From NCBI GenBank assembly GCA_035555975.1, contig DATMFV010000101.1, forward strand, positions 1-24,323: DNA of 24,323 bases. Reading direction: 5' to 3'. Positions within the stretch are counted from its first letter, which is position 1. Every line of letters starts with the position of its first letter. Made by a program: the position numbers and the translations under genes. Shown here piece after piece: positions 7,229 to 15,273 of this stretch. This stretch comes from DATMFV01 sp035555975 (GTDB taxonomy: Bacteria > Verrucomicrobiota > Verrucomicrobiia > Chthoniobacterales > Chthoniobacteraceae). Under the pieces are notes generated by a model. The model saw only the letters and a list, made by a program, of their open reading frames with translations. It did no database searches and was not told where the DNA came from.

Positions 7229-9066
7229 AAACCTTGCGTGACGACCGCAGCCGCACCACCCACGATACCGCACCTTCGCAACCGCCCGCGGGCGAGTCCG
7301 ACGACCCCGACCCTCACCAGCCGGCGCCGACTCCGAATCTCGCGCGCCGGTTCTGGTACTTCCTCGGTCGGCACCGCCCGCTCATCGTCACCGCCGCCTT
7401 TGGCAGCCTGCTGACCGTCACGCTGGCGATGCTCGCCCCGCTGATCACCAAGCTGATCATCGACGAAGCGCTCCCCAGCCAGAACCTGCCGCTCCTGATC
7501 GGTCTCGCCGTCGGCTTTCTCCTCCTCCAGGGGCTCCGCCTCGCCATCGGCTACGGCAACGACTTCCTGATGATCTACGTCGGCCAGCGGACCGTCTTCG
7601 ACATCCGCCGCGCCCTCTTTCACCATCTCCAGCTCCTTCACCTCTCGTTTTATGAAAAGGAGCGGACCGCCAGCCTGGTCAACCGCGTCATCCACGACGC
7701 GGCCACCATCCAGCAGTTCGTCAACACCGCCTTTTCCACCCTCGCCAACAACCTGGTCAGCCTCGCGATCGGCCTTTCGATCATGTTCTTCCTGAACTGG
7801 AAGCTGACCCTCTTCTGCGTGCTGGTCCTCCCGCTCTATTTCCTGATCATCCACGCCTTCCGCCGGCAGATCCATTCCAAGAACCACGAGGTGAAGGAAC
7901 GCCAGTCGCGCCTGGCCGGAAATCTCGGCGAAGTGTTCGCGGGCATCCGCGTCGTCAAGTCGTTCGCCCAGGAGGACCACGAACGGCGGCGTTTCGTCCT
8001 CAACATCAAGGAAAACTTCCACAGCGAACTGGAACTGCCGCTGCTCGGCAGCCGGATGCGGATCAGCCTCAACCTGCTCTCCATCACCGTCTGCGCCATC
8101 GTCTGGGTCTGGGGCGGCCTTTCCGTCTTCAACGGCACGATGACCATCGGCGGCTACGTCGCCTACTTGAGCTACCTGACCATGCTCTTCGCGCCGGTCG
8201 AAAGCCTCTCCACCCTGCTGCTCGCCTGGACCAATGCGCGCACCGGGTTTGAGCGGATTCTGACCCTGCTCGACATCAAGCCAAAAATCAGCGAACCGCC
8301 CCGGCCGGTGGAGCTGCCGGAGATCGAAGGGCGGGTCGTCTTTGACCATGTCCACTTCTCCTTTGACGGCAAACCGGCCATCACCGATTTCAACCTCGAT
8401 GTCGCACCGGGCGAGGTGATCGCGCTCGTCGGCCACAGCGGATGCGGGAAATCGACCCTCATGAGCCTGCTCACCCGTTTTTACGATGTCGAGAGCGGGA
8501 GCATCTCCGTCGACGGGATCGACCTGCGCCAGCTCAACTACACCGCCTACCGCCAGCAGGTCGGCATCGTCCTCCAGGAAAACTACCTTTTCTCGGGCAC
8601 CGTGGAGGAAAACATCCGCTACGGCCGCCCCGACGCCACCGACGAGGAGGTGCGCGAAGCGGCCCACCTCGCCAACGCGCTCGAGTTCATCGAAAAGATC
8701 CCCGGCGGCTTTCAGGGGCAGATCGGGCAGGCCGGGGTCACCCTCTCCGGCGGCCAGCGGCAGCGGCTGGCGATCGCGCGGACCATCCTCAAAAACCCGC
8801 GCATCCTCATCTTCGACGAAGCGACCAGCGCGCTCGACAACCATAGCGAAAAGCTGATCCAGGCGTCGCTCGACACGCTGATGAAAGGCAAGACCGTCTT
8901 TATCGTCGCCCACCGTTTGAGCACCATCGTCAAGGCAAGCCGGATCGTCATGATGTCCGCCGGCCAGATCCTCGAAATCGGCACGCACCAGGAACTGCTC
9001 GCCAAAAAGGGAGCCTACAGCCGCCTCTACCAGCCGACTTCGGTCCCCGCACTTTCTGCAAGATAG
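7225..9066 (+). CDS. ABC exporter, fused membrane and ATPase domains
   Basis: The product has 613 residues, the usual length for a half-transporter that works as a homodimer in the inner membrane. A polar, Pro-rich N-terminal extension (1-40) precedes the six-helix export domain (about 45-345). The nucleotide-binding domain (about 365-605) has Walker A GHSGCGKST (403-411), Q-loop QENYLFSG, signature LSGGQ (507-511), Walker B ILIFDEA with catalytic E532, D-loop SALD and H-loop H563. All catalytic residues are present. There is no C39 peptidase domain at the N-terminus, so it does not look like a leader-cleaving bacteriocin exporter. A membrane fusion protein gene follows after 4 bp, which suggests a type I-like secretion pair; no outer-membrane TolC-type gene is in the window. 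The substrate is unknown. Confidence 0.9.
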   Translation: MKTLRDDRSRTTHDTAPSQPPAGESDDPDPHQPAPTPNLARRFWYFLGRHRPLIVTAAFGSLLTVTLAMLAPLITKLIIDEALPSQNLPLLIGLAVGFLLLQGLRLAIGYGNDFLMIYVGQRTVFDIRRALFHHLQLLHLSFYEKERTASLVNRVIHDAATIQQFVNTAFSTLANNLVSLAIGLSIMFFLNWKLTLFCVLVLPLYFLIIHAFRRQIHSKNHEVKERQSRLAGNLGEVFAGIRVVKSFAQEDHERRRFVLNIKENFHSELELPLLGSRMRISLNLLSITVCAIVWVWGGLSVFNGTMTIGGYVAYLSYLTMLFAPVESLSTLLLAWTNARTGFERILTLLDIKPKISEPPRPVELPEIEGRVVFDHVHFSFDGKPAITDFNLDVAPGEVIALVGHSGCGKSTLMSLLTRFYDVESGSISVDGIDLRQLNYTAYRQQVGIVLQENYLFSGTVEENIRYGRPDATDEEVREAAHLANALEFIEKIPGGFQGQIGQAGVTLSGGQRQRLAIARTILKNPRILIFDEATSALDNHSEKLIQASLDTLMKGKTVFIVAHRLSTIVKASRIVMMSAGQILEIGTHQELLAKKGAYSRLYQPTSVPALSAR

Positions 9067-9070
9067 AACC

Positions 9071-10213
9071 ATGTCGTCGCCATCCATCCATCTCAACGCC
9101 CGGATCGCGCGGATGCGCCGCCGGATCGTCCTTCTCGGCATCTCGACCCTGCTCGCCTTCGGCTCGCTGCTCATCTTCATCCCGATTGACGAAAAGGTGC
9201 ATGCCACCGGCCGGATTCACGCTGAACGGGAAACCTACGTCCGCGCCGCCATCGACGGCATTCTCCAGGATCGCAAAGTCGAGATTGGCGACGAAGTCGA
9301 AGCCGGGGCCGTCCTGGCGGAGTTTGACGCCTCTGCGCCCAAGGGCCAGCTCCAGACGCTCGAAGCCCGCATCAGCCAGGCCCGGGCGGAGTTGCGCCTG
9401 AAAAAGAGCAAGCTCGAAAAAATGCTCAAACTGCCGCTCCCGCAGGAGTTCCGGCATACCGACGAGGATTACGAAATCGCCAAACGCAAGCGGGAACAGA
9501 GCCGGATCGACCTGGAACGGCTCAACTCGCTCGGCGATGTCGGCGCGGTCAGCAAACACTACCAGGAAACCGCGCAACTCGCGCTGGCGCTCGCCGAAGC
9601 CGAGTTCCAGAAGGCGGAGAACAACCGGCGGATCATCCAGCGCGGGCTGGAGGAGACGATCCTCAACGAAGCGCGGGCCGAAATCGCCGCCACGGAGGAA
9701 AACCTGCGCATCCTCGAAGTCGAGCGCACGGAATTGCAGGCCGAGATCGAACGCCACAGCGTCCGCGCGCCGGAAGCGGGAACCGTCACCCTCATCCTGA
9801 AACGTTCCCCGGGCGAGATGGCCCGCAAGGGGGACGACCTCTTTCACATCGCCCACGGCCGGCGCCGGTTCGTGCGGCTCTTCGCCACCGAACGGCAATA
9901 TCACCGGATTGCGCGCGGCCAGTCGGTCCTGATGACCTCCCCGGCCTTTGACCGCCTCCGCCACGGCCATATCCGCGGGACCATCGTCCACACCGCGATC
10001 GAAGCCGAAACCAGCCCGACCGGAGAGAGCGAAAAGGTCTACCGCGTCATCGCCAGCATCGACCACACCCCGCAGCCGCTGATGCTCGGCACCTCCATCG
10101 ACGCCGAAATCATCCTCCGCCGCGCCCCGCTCTGGCGGCTGCTGCTCCCGAACCCGGAAGTCAGCCCCGAAAATCACCAGCCCGAGCCGCTCACCGCCGG
10201 GCGTCGGGATTGA
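9071..10213 (+). CDS. HlyD-type membrane fusion protein
   Basis: The 380-residue product has a basic N-terminus, one membrane helix (about 19-41, IVLLGISTLLAFGSLLIFIP), a split lipoyl/barrel-sandwich domain (VRAAIDGILQDRKVEIGDEV early and HSVRAPEAGTVT late), and a long heptad-rich coiled-coil hairpin between them (about 95-235, rich in Glu, Arg, Leu and Ala). A beta-barrel region and a polar tail follow. This is the architecture of periplasmic adaptors that link an inner-membrane ABC exporter to an outer-membrane channel. It is cotranscribed with the ABC gene (4-bp gap). It ends only 21 bp from the stop codon of the convergent sulfatase gene, with no obvious terminator between them. Confidence 0.88.
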   Translation: MSSPSIHLNARIARMRRRIVLLGISTLLAFGSLLIFIPIDEKVHATGRIHAERETYVRAAIDGILQDRKVEIGDEVEAGAVLAEFDASAPKGQLQTLEARISQARAELRLKKSKLEKMLKLPLPQEFRHTDEDYEIAKRKREQSRIDLERLNSLGDVGAVSKHYQETAQLALALAEAEFQKAENNRRIIQRGLEETILNEARAEIAATEENLRILEVERTELQAEIERHSVRAPEAGTVTLILKRSPGEMARKGDDLFHIAHGRRRFVRLFATERQYHRIARGQSVLMTSPAFDRLRHGHIRGTIVHTAIEAETSPTGESEKVYRVIASIDHTPQPLMLGTSIDAEIILRRAPLWRLLLPNPEVSPENHQPEPLTAGRRD

Positions 10214-10234
10214 CCGCCTCGCTTTCTTGCCCGC

Positions 10235-11701
10235 CTATTCCGGGACCAGGAAGCGCCCCTCTTCGGAAGAGACCGTCGGCACCGATCGGCGCGGGACGCT
10301 TTCGTACGGGAGCAGCGGGGGCGGCAAGGCTCCGCGGAAGTTGTCGGCGGCAAGCGGGTCGCCGGTCCGGAGCATCCATGCTTCGAGCGCTTCGTTGAGC
10401 CGGGCCCGCACCGTGCGGTAGTCCGGATCGTCGGCGAGGTTGTGCGCTTCATTGGCATCAAGCCAGAGATCGTGCAACCGCCACGCCTCTCCGGGCGGAT
10501 GGCGGAAGCCCAGGTTCTCGTAAAGCGAGAGCGACGCCCCCTTGTCGCATTGGAAGGGGGGTCTCCCTTCCAGCGGGCCGCCGCTCCGTTCAAAGCGCCG
10601 GATCAGCTTGAAGCGCCCGTCAAAAACACTCCGCTGCACGTGGCTGATCGCCGCATGATCGTTGTGCTCGGCGAACCGGTAACGGGTCAGTGCGTGGACC
10701 GAGTCGGCCACTTCGCCACGCACCAGCGGCAGGAGGCAATGGCCGGTCAGGTCGGCGGCGGGCGGCAGCCCGAGCAACGCTTCCAGGGTCGGAATCACGT
10801 CGAGGTGGCTCACCATCGCCTCGAACGTCCGCCCTCCCTCGAAACCGCTCCCGGCGGGCCCGCGCATCATCAAGAGCACCCGCAGGCCGGCTTCGGTCAG
10901 GTTCCCCTTCATCGTCGGCATGGGCGGCCCGTGGTCGGTCGTGATCACCACCAGGGTCGATTCGCGCAACCCCGCTTCGTCGATCCCCTGCAACACCTTG
11001 CCGATCCGCTCGTCGAGGATGCGCGCCCCGTTGCGGAAGCGCGCCCATTCGCGGCGCATGGCCGGGCTGTCATAAAACGGCGCGGGCGCACGCAGGTAGC
11101 GGCTGTCGACATCGCTTCCGCACGGTTCATCCGATGCCGGGGGAAGCCCGCGCTTCTCCAACTGTCGCCGCGGGGCGAAGTTGTTCACGTCGCCGGTCCG
11201 GTGGGTTTCGGAAAAGCCGACGGAGAGAAAGAACGGCTGCCCGGCGCTGGCCTGTCGCCTGAGAAAGGCGCAGGCCGCCGAATCGGTCACCTCTTCGACC
11301 CGCGAGCCATTGGGACCGTCGTGGTTGAGCAGTTCGCGGTAGCCGAGGCCGTGGATCGCTTCATGCGACGCCCCGGTTTCGTGCTGCACCCCCGCGAGCG
11401 CCGTCACGTAGCCGTGCCGTTGCAAACGGGCGGCCAGGTGGCGGGAGGGGTCCTCCAGCCGCCAATCCCCGAAATGGGCGAGGCCGAGCATCCCGTTGCC
11501 GGGCTGGTGCGGGCAGAGCCCGGTCAGGAGAGCGGCCCGGCTGGGGGAGCAGGTCGGCGCGGCACAGGTGGCGTTGCGGAAAAGAACCCCCTCCCGGGCA
11601 AAGGCGGCCAGTGCCGGGGTCTCCACCGGGTGGCCGTACGGTTCGATCCATTGGCCGGTATCGTGGGAGTGAAGGTAAACAACGTTCAGAGGTCGGTTCA
11701 T
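10235..11701 (-). CDS. Sulfatase (N-sulfoglucosamine sulfohydrolase-like), no signal peptide
   Basis: The 488-residue product belongs to the type I (formylglycine) sulfatases, which hydrolyse sulfate esters or sulfamates. The formylglycine Cys is in C51-S-P-S-R55, within the context AAPTCSPSRAALLTG. The start VVYLHSHDTGQWIEPYG and a later TTDHGPPMPTMKG fit the subgroup usually annotated as heparan N-sulfatase-like; the true substrate cannot be read from sequence. A signal peptide is absent, which suggests action in the cytoplasm on imported sugars or an unusual export route. Its ATG overlaps the stop of the upstream sulfatase gene (ATGA, 11698-11701), so the two are one operon. Activity needs a formylglycine-generating enzyme, which is not in the window. 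Confidence 0.9.
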   Translation of the reverse strand: MNRPLNVVYLHSHDTGQWIEPYGHPVETPALAAFAREGVLFRNATCAAPTCSPSRAALLTGLCPHQPGNGMLGLAHFGDWRLEDPSRHLAARLQRHGYVTALAGVQHETGASHEAIHGLGYRELLNHDGPNGSRVEEVTDSAACAFLRRQASAGQPFFLSVGFSETHRTGDVNNFAPRRQLEKRGLPPASDEPCGSDVDSRYLRAPAPFYDSPAMRREWARFRNGARILDERIGKVLQGIDEAGLRESTLVVITTDHGPPMPTMKGNLTEAGLRVLLMMRGPAGSGFEGGRTFEAMVSHLDVIPTLEALLGLPPAADLTGHCLLPLVRGEVADSVHALTRYRFAEHNDHAAISHVQRSVFDGRFKLIRRFERSGGPLEGRPPFQCDKGASLSLYENLGFRHPPGEAWRLHDLWLDANEAHNLADDPDYRTVRARLNEALEAWMLRTGDPLAADNFRGALPPPLLPYESVPRRSVPTVSSEEGRFLVPE

Positions 11702-13152
11702 GAGATCGGTTCAGAGGGGACGAGGACCCGATGGGGACGCCCGGCAACCAGCTTCCCGTTTTGGACAAAGCCTTCGGGCCGGTCGGCCAGCCGGGCGATC
11801 ATCCGCTCGCGCCAGAGGGCGATGCGCCCCTGCTCCTGCGGGCAGTGGATCAAATCGCGCTCCTCGCCCGGATCGTTGGCGAGATCAAAAAACTGCTCGC
11901 GTCCATCCCCTGAAAACCGGATGAACTTTTCCCGGCCATCGGTCAGCGCGTGAAAGGCCTGTTTCCCGCCTCCGATCTCGATCAAAAGATCCTCCCTCCA
12001 TTCGCCCACCTTTTCGCCGCGCAGGACCGACAGGAGGCTGCGCCCGTCGACCCATTCCGGGATCGGCACCCCGGCGGCGTCGAGCAGGGTCGGCATGAGG
12101 TCTTCCAGGCAGACGGGAAGATCGCAAACCTCGCCGCGCGGCACCTCCTTTTCCTGCATCGGCAGGCGGATCAGGAACGGAATGCGCGCCGCCGCTTCGT
12201 AAGGGAGCGATTTGCGGAAGAGATGATGGTCGCCGAGCATCTCGCCATGGTCGCTGGTAAAAACCACCAGCGTCTTCCGGTGGTCGACGCCTCCCGCGGC
12301 ACTCACCCGGGTCAAAAGACGGTGGATCTGGTCGTCGATATGGTTGATCAACGCGTAATAGGCCGCGCGACACGAGAGAAGCGCCTCCCCGCGAAGGTTC
12401 ACGCGGGGGCTGTCGACCCGTGGTGCGTTTCCCCTGAAATCGGGCTCCTCCGCCCAGTCGCCGATCACCGGCTCCGGCAACGGCGTGCGCAGGTAGCGCT
12501 GGAAGTAAAAATCCGGCGGGATGAGCGGCGGGTGCGGTGCGAGAAACGAGACCGTCAGGAACCAGGGGCGGGAGGGATCGCGCCGGTCAAGAAAACGCTT
12601 CGCTTCGTTGAGCGTCCAGTGGGTCGGGTGCAAGTCGTCGCCCACGGGCCAGCTCCGCGCCGTCCAGTCATTGTGCATGACGCCGGTGGCATACCTGCCG
12701 CCGAGCGACGGCGCTTGCTGCTGGAGAAACGCTTCATAGTCGGTCAACGGCTCCTGCCCGCTCTGGATGACCATCTCCTCAAACCCGTAGCGCTTGCGCT
12801 TGGGGTGGAGGTGCATCGTCCGCCCGACCAGCCCGGTATGATAGCCGGCATCGCGAAGCAGTTGCGGCAAGGTCGCCGGCGGGTTCCACTCCTGGTGATC
12901 GCAGTAGCCGACCATCCCGTGCGTGGCGGGGTGCATCCCGCTCATGAGCGAACGCCGCGCCGGGATGCAGACCGGCGAAGTGCTGTAGGCGCAGCGGAAC
13001 CGCATCCCGTCGCCAGCGAGTTCATCGAGATTCGGCGTCAGGAGAAACTCAGCCCCCTCCGCGCCGAGGCAGTCGCCCCGCTGCTGGTCGGTCATGATGA
13101 AAAGAATATTGGGGGGCTCCTCGTCAGGAGTAGCGGCTCGGCTTGCTTCCAT
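11698..13152 (-). CDS. Sulfatase (arylsulfatase family), no signal peptide
   Basis: From the ATG at 13152 the product has 484 residues. It starts MEASRAATPDEEPP and runs directly into the first core strand NILFIMTDQQRGD, whose Asp-Gln (22-23) are typical metal ligands. The formylglycine Cys is in C62-I-P-A-R66, the CxPAR form of the motif; TSDHGEMLGDH carries the second metal-binding pair. A longer frame reaches back to 13353, but it crosses the araC start and reads through unlikely sequence, so I chose 13152. No signal peptide is seen with either start. It is the first gene of a two-sulfatase operon, divergent from an AraC regulator that probably controls it. Different core motifs in the two enzymes suggest different positions or linkages on one sulfated glycan (inference). 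Confidence 0.9.
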   Translation of the reverse strand: MEASRAATPDEEPPNILFIMTDQQRGDCLGAEGAEFLLTPNLDELAGDGMRFRCAYSTSPVCIPARRSLMSGMHPATHGMVGYCDHQEWNPPATLPQLLRDAGYHTGLVGRTMHLHPKRKRYGFEEMVIQSGQEPLTDYEAFLQQQAPSLGGRYATGVMHNDWTARSWPVGDDLHPTHWTLNEAKRFLDRRDPSRPWFLTVSFLAPHPPLIPPDFYFQRYLRTPLPEPVIGDWAEEPDFRGNAPRVDSPRVNLRGEALLSCRAAYYALINHIDDQIHRLLTRVSAAGGVDHRKTLVVFTSDHGEMLGDHHLFRKSLPYEAAARIPFLIRLPMQEKEVPRGEVCDLPVCLEDLMPTLLDAAGVPIPEWVDGRSLLSVLRGEKVGEWREDLLIEIGGGKQAFHALTDGREKFIRFSGDGREQFFDLANDPGEERDLIHCPQEQGRIALWRERMIARLADRPEGFVQNGKLVAGRPHRVLVPSEPIS

Positions 13153-13319
13153 GAAGAGCGACTTTCGTTCAAAAACCGCCCGGTGAACATTCAACTCCTT
13201 GCCCTTGACTCTCGAAATCTTGCTCTCTCCCTGAAAAGCGATCCCGGCAAGCCCTTCACACAAGATGGCCAACGGCCTTGCCTCCATTGCCCGAACCCGT
13301 CTAATCTTGCCTTTCCCCG
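13153..13319. promoter_or_regulatory. Divergent control region between sulfatase operon and araC gene
   Basis: These 167 bp separate two divergent starts and must hold both promoters. I see no strong -35/-10 pair on either strand. The imperfect symmetrical stretch GTTCAAAAACCGCCCGGTGAAC would be a candidate binding site; its core is ACCG-CC-CGGT flanked by GTTC and GAAC (about 13169-13190). The assignment rests on gene layout rather than motif quality. Confidence 0.35.
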
Positions 13320-14246
13320 ATGCCGTCCGCTTCCATCGACTTTTCCACGTCACGCCTTCCCGGCACCTTTGACCCGGCGCTGCTCCCCGCCGTTCGCGAC
13401 TGGAAGTGGATCGCTTCGTTCGGGCGCGACCTGGAATCGCCGGTCCGCCACGCCCTGCACCGGCAATGGATTCGCAATCCCGAAAACGTCCATGCCCCGC
13501 CGCATCGTTCCGTTTTCCTGACGCTGACGGGCGAAAGCGTCCGGGGCTTTGGCGACCAGGTTTACCGCGAGGTGCCAGGGAGCGTCTTTCTGTTCGATCG
13601 CCATGAACCGCGCGAAAACAAGCGGCCCGACTACAAACGCAATTTCAGCCGCCTCTGGCTCAACCTGATCAATCACGAATTTTTCACCTTCAACACCGTC
13701 CGCGTCGATGCGGCGGGCCAGGCGTTCCGCGATCTGTCGAAGATGCGAATCCAGTCCGGCGAACCCGCCCGGCGCCTGATGGAGGCATGGACCCATAGCC
13801 GCGAGCATCCCGAAAACGCCTTGAGCTGGGAGTATCTCAAGTCGGTCGTCGCCGCCACCTGCCTGGAAATCCTCGGCACGGCGCAGCCGGTCCCTCCGCC
13901 CGACAACAGCCACCAGCAGATCATCGCCGCCGTTCAAAGCCGCATCCGCAGCCATCCCGGCGAAGCGTGGAACCTGCAACACCTCGCCGACCTCGCCGGT
14001 TACAGCCCGTTTTTCTTCCACCGGCTCTTCCTCCGGGAGACCGGCCAGACCCCCAAGGCGTTTGTGGACGGGGTCCGGCTCGAAAAAATCCGCGAAATGC
14101 TCCGCGAAAACTACACGCTCGACGCCATCGCCGAAGCGGTCGGGATGAGTTCCGCCTCGTACGTCGGCATCTTCTTCAAGAAATTCATGCGCCGCTCGCC
14201 GCGAAAATGGATGGAGTTGGACAGGGGGTCAGGCAGCAAATCTTGA
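13320..14246 (+). CDS. AraC family transcription regulator
   Basis: The 308-residue product has an N-terminal sensing region (about 1-185), probably cupin-like, which I cannot assign to a ligand. A C-terminal double helix-turn-helix domain covers about 200-301: NLQHLADLAGYSPFFFHRLF is the first HTH, and LDAIAEAVGMSSASYVGIFF with KKFMRRSPRKW is the second, matching the AraC signature. It is divergent from the two sulfatase genes and is their likely activator in response to a sulfated sugar. The last seven residues, RGSGSKS, and the TGA stop are encoded by the palindrome at 14224-14278, so the natural end has been replaced just after the HTH domain. The start has no Shine-Dalgarno. Confidence 0.88.
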   Translation: MPSASIDFSTSRLPGTFDPALLPAVRDWKWIASFGRDLESPVRHALHRQWIRNPENVHAPPHRSVFLTLTGESVRGFGDQVYREVPGSVFLFDRHEPRENKRPDYKRNFSRLWLNLINHEFFTFNTVRVDAAGQAFRDLSKMRIQSGEPARRLMEAWTHSREHPENALSWEYLKSVVAATCLEILGTAQPVPPPDNSHQQIIAAVQSRIRSHPGEAWNLQHLADLAGYSPFFFHRLFLRETGQTPKAFVDGVRLEKIREMLRENYTLDAIAEAVGMSSASYVGIFFKKFMRRSPRKWMELDRGSGSKS

Positions 14247-14278
14247 CAACGTTTGTCAAGATTTGCTGCCTGACCCCC
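14224..14278. repeat. Perfect palindromic element, copy B (26-bp arms, 3-nt loop)
   Basis: The arms at 14224-14249 and 14253-14278 are exact reverse complements around the loop CGT. The left arm begins GGGGGTCAGGCAGCAAATCT and then TGACAA. Compared with copy A at 6590-6644 it differs at two stem positions (T to G and A to G), each matched by the complementary change in the other arm. It supplies the 3' end and stop (14244-14246) of the araC gene and ends 7 bp before the stop of the convergent manA gene. It sits where a bidirectional terminator would be expected, although no clear T-run flanks it. Confidence 0.9.
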
Positions 14279-14285
14279 AAGCTAT

Positions 14286-15242
14286 TCACGCCGGGATCGT
14301 TGTCTTGAGCAGCGTGGTGTCGGGCTTGAGCGGGATGAGGAGCCGCTCGACCAGCTTTGCCGGAATCAGGAAACAATCGCCCGGGAAAAACTCGCGTCCG
14401 CCGCAGCGGATCGCGCCGGTCAGGACGGTGATGACCGAAAAATCGCCGAACAACCCGGCGTCGCGCGGGGCTTCGAGTTCCCAATGCTCGACTTCGAAAA
14501 AGGGCGAGGCGACGAGCGGCTCCTCCGGCGCGTTTTCCCCGGACTGATAGGTCGGCTCCCAGTCATCGAAGTCGATCGACCGGAGCGATGCCGGGATGTG
14601 AAGCTCCCTCGGCTTGCCGTCGAGTCCCTTGCGGTTCCAGTCAAAGACGCGGTAGGTCGTGTCGCTGTTCTGCTGGACTTCCAGGATGACGTTGCCGCCG
14701 CCGATGGCATGGACCCGGCCGCTCGGGATGAAGAGACAGTCGCCGACATGGCTCGGCAGGCGGTGGAGCAGCCGTTCCACCTCGCCCCGTTCCAGCGCCG
14801 ACTCAAACGCCGCCCGGTCGGTCCCCTTCACCAGCCCGGCGAAAAGCTCGGCATCGTCGTCGGCTGCGGCCACGTACCACATCTCCGTCTTCGGTTCGCC
14901 CCCGAGTTCGGCGGCGACCTCTTCAGGCGGGTGGACCTGCACGGAGAGCCGTTCGCGCGCGTCGAGCCACTTGATCAGGAGGGGGAAACGCTCCCCGCCC
15001 GCCTGGTGACGCTCGCCGAAGATGCCGGTCCGGTGCTCGCTCCAGAGCTGGTGGAGCGTCTGCCCGTCGAACACCCCGCCGTCGACCACGCTCTGCGCGT
15101 CAACGCGATCGACCAGTTCCCACGATTCGCCGATCCGCACCCCCGGCGGAAGCAGCTTTCCGAAAACGGTTTCGAGGTGACGCCCTCCCCAGACGCGTTC
15201 CATGAAGAGAGGCTTGAATTGAATCGGTTGGGTCAAGTTCAT
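14286..15242 (-). CDS. manA: Mannose-6-phosphate isomerase, class I short form
   Basis: The 318-residue product interconverts mannose 6-phosphate and fructose 6-phosphate in the cytoplasm, feeding GDP-mannose synthesis or mannose breakdown. It starts PIQFKPLFMERVWGG, typical of the short Bacillus-type enzymes. Likely zinc ligands are Q102 and H104 in SVQVHPPEE, E120 in KTEMWYV and H178 in GRVHAIG; the TYRVFDWNR stretch is also conserved. I chose the ATG at 15242 because GGA lies 6 nt upstream, one of the few Shine-Dalgarno-like sites in the window; a TTG at 15269 is also in frame. It lies 31 bp after hrpB on the same strand, so it is probably cotranscribed. The 3' end abuts palindrome copy B. 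Confidence 0.92.
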   Translation of the reverse strand: MNLTQPIQFKPLFMERVWGGRHLETVFGKLLPPGVRIGESWELVDRVDAQSVVDGGVFDGQTLHQLWSEHRTGIFGERHQAGGERFPLLIKWLDARERLSVQVHPPEEVAAELGGEPKTEMWYVAAADDDAELFAGLVKGTDRAAFESALERGEVERLLHRLPSHVGDCLFIPSGRVHAIGGGNVILEVQQNSDTTYRVFDWNRKGLDGKPRELHIPASLRSIDFDDWEPTYQSGENAPEEPLVASPFFEVEHWELEAPRDAGLFGDFSVITVLTGAIRCGGREFFPGDCFLIPAKLVERLLIPLKPDTTLLKTTIPA

Positions 15243-15273
15243 AAAGGTTCCAAAAAAGTATCGGCGCAAGGGG

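Noticed and set aside
6994..9207. Long minus-strand open frame opposite the ABC transporter
   Set aside because: Its Asp/Glu/Gly/Val-rich translation has no recognisable fold, while the plus strand carries every ABC motif.
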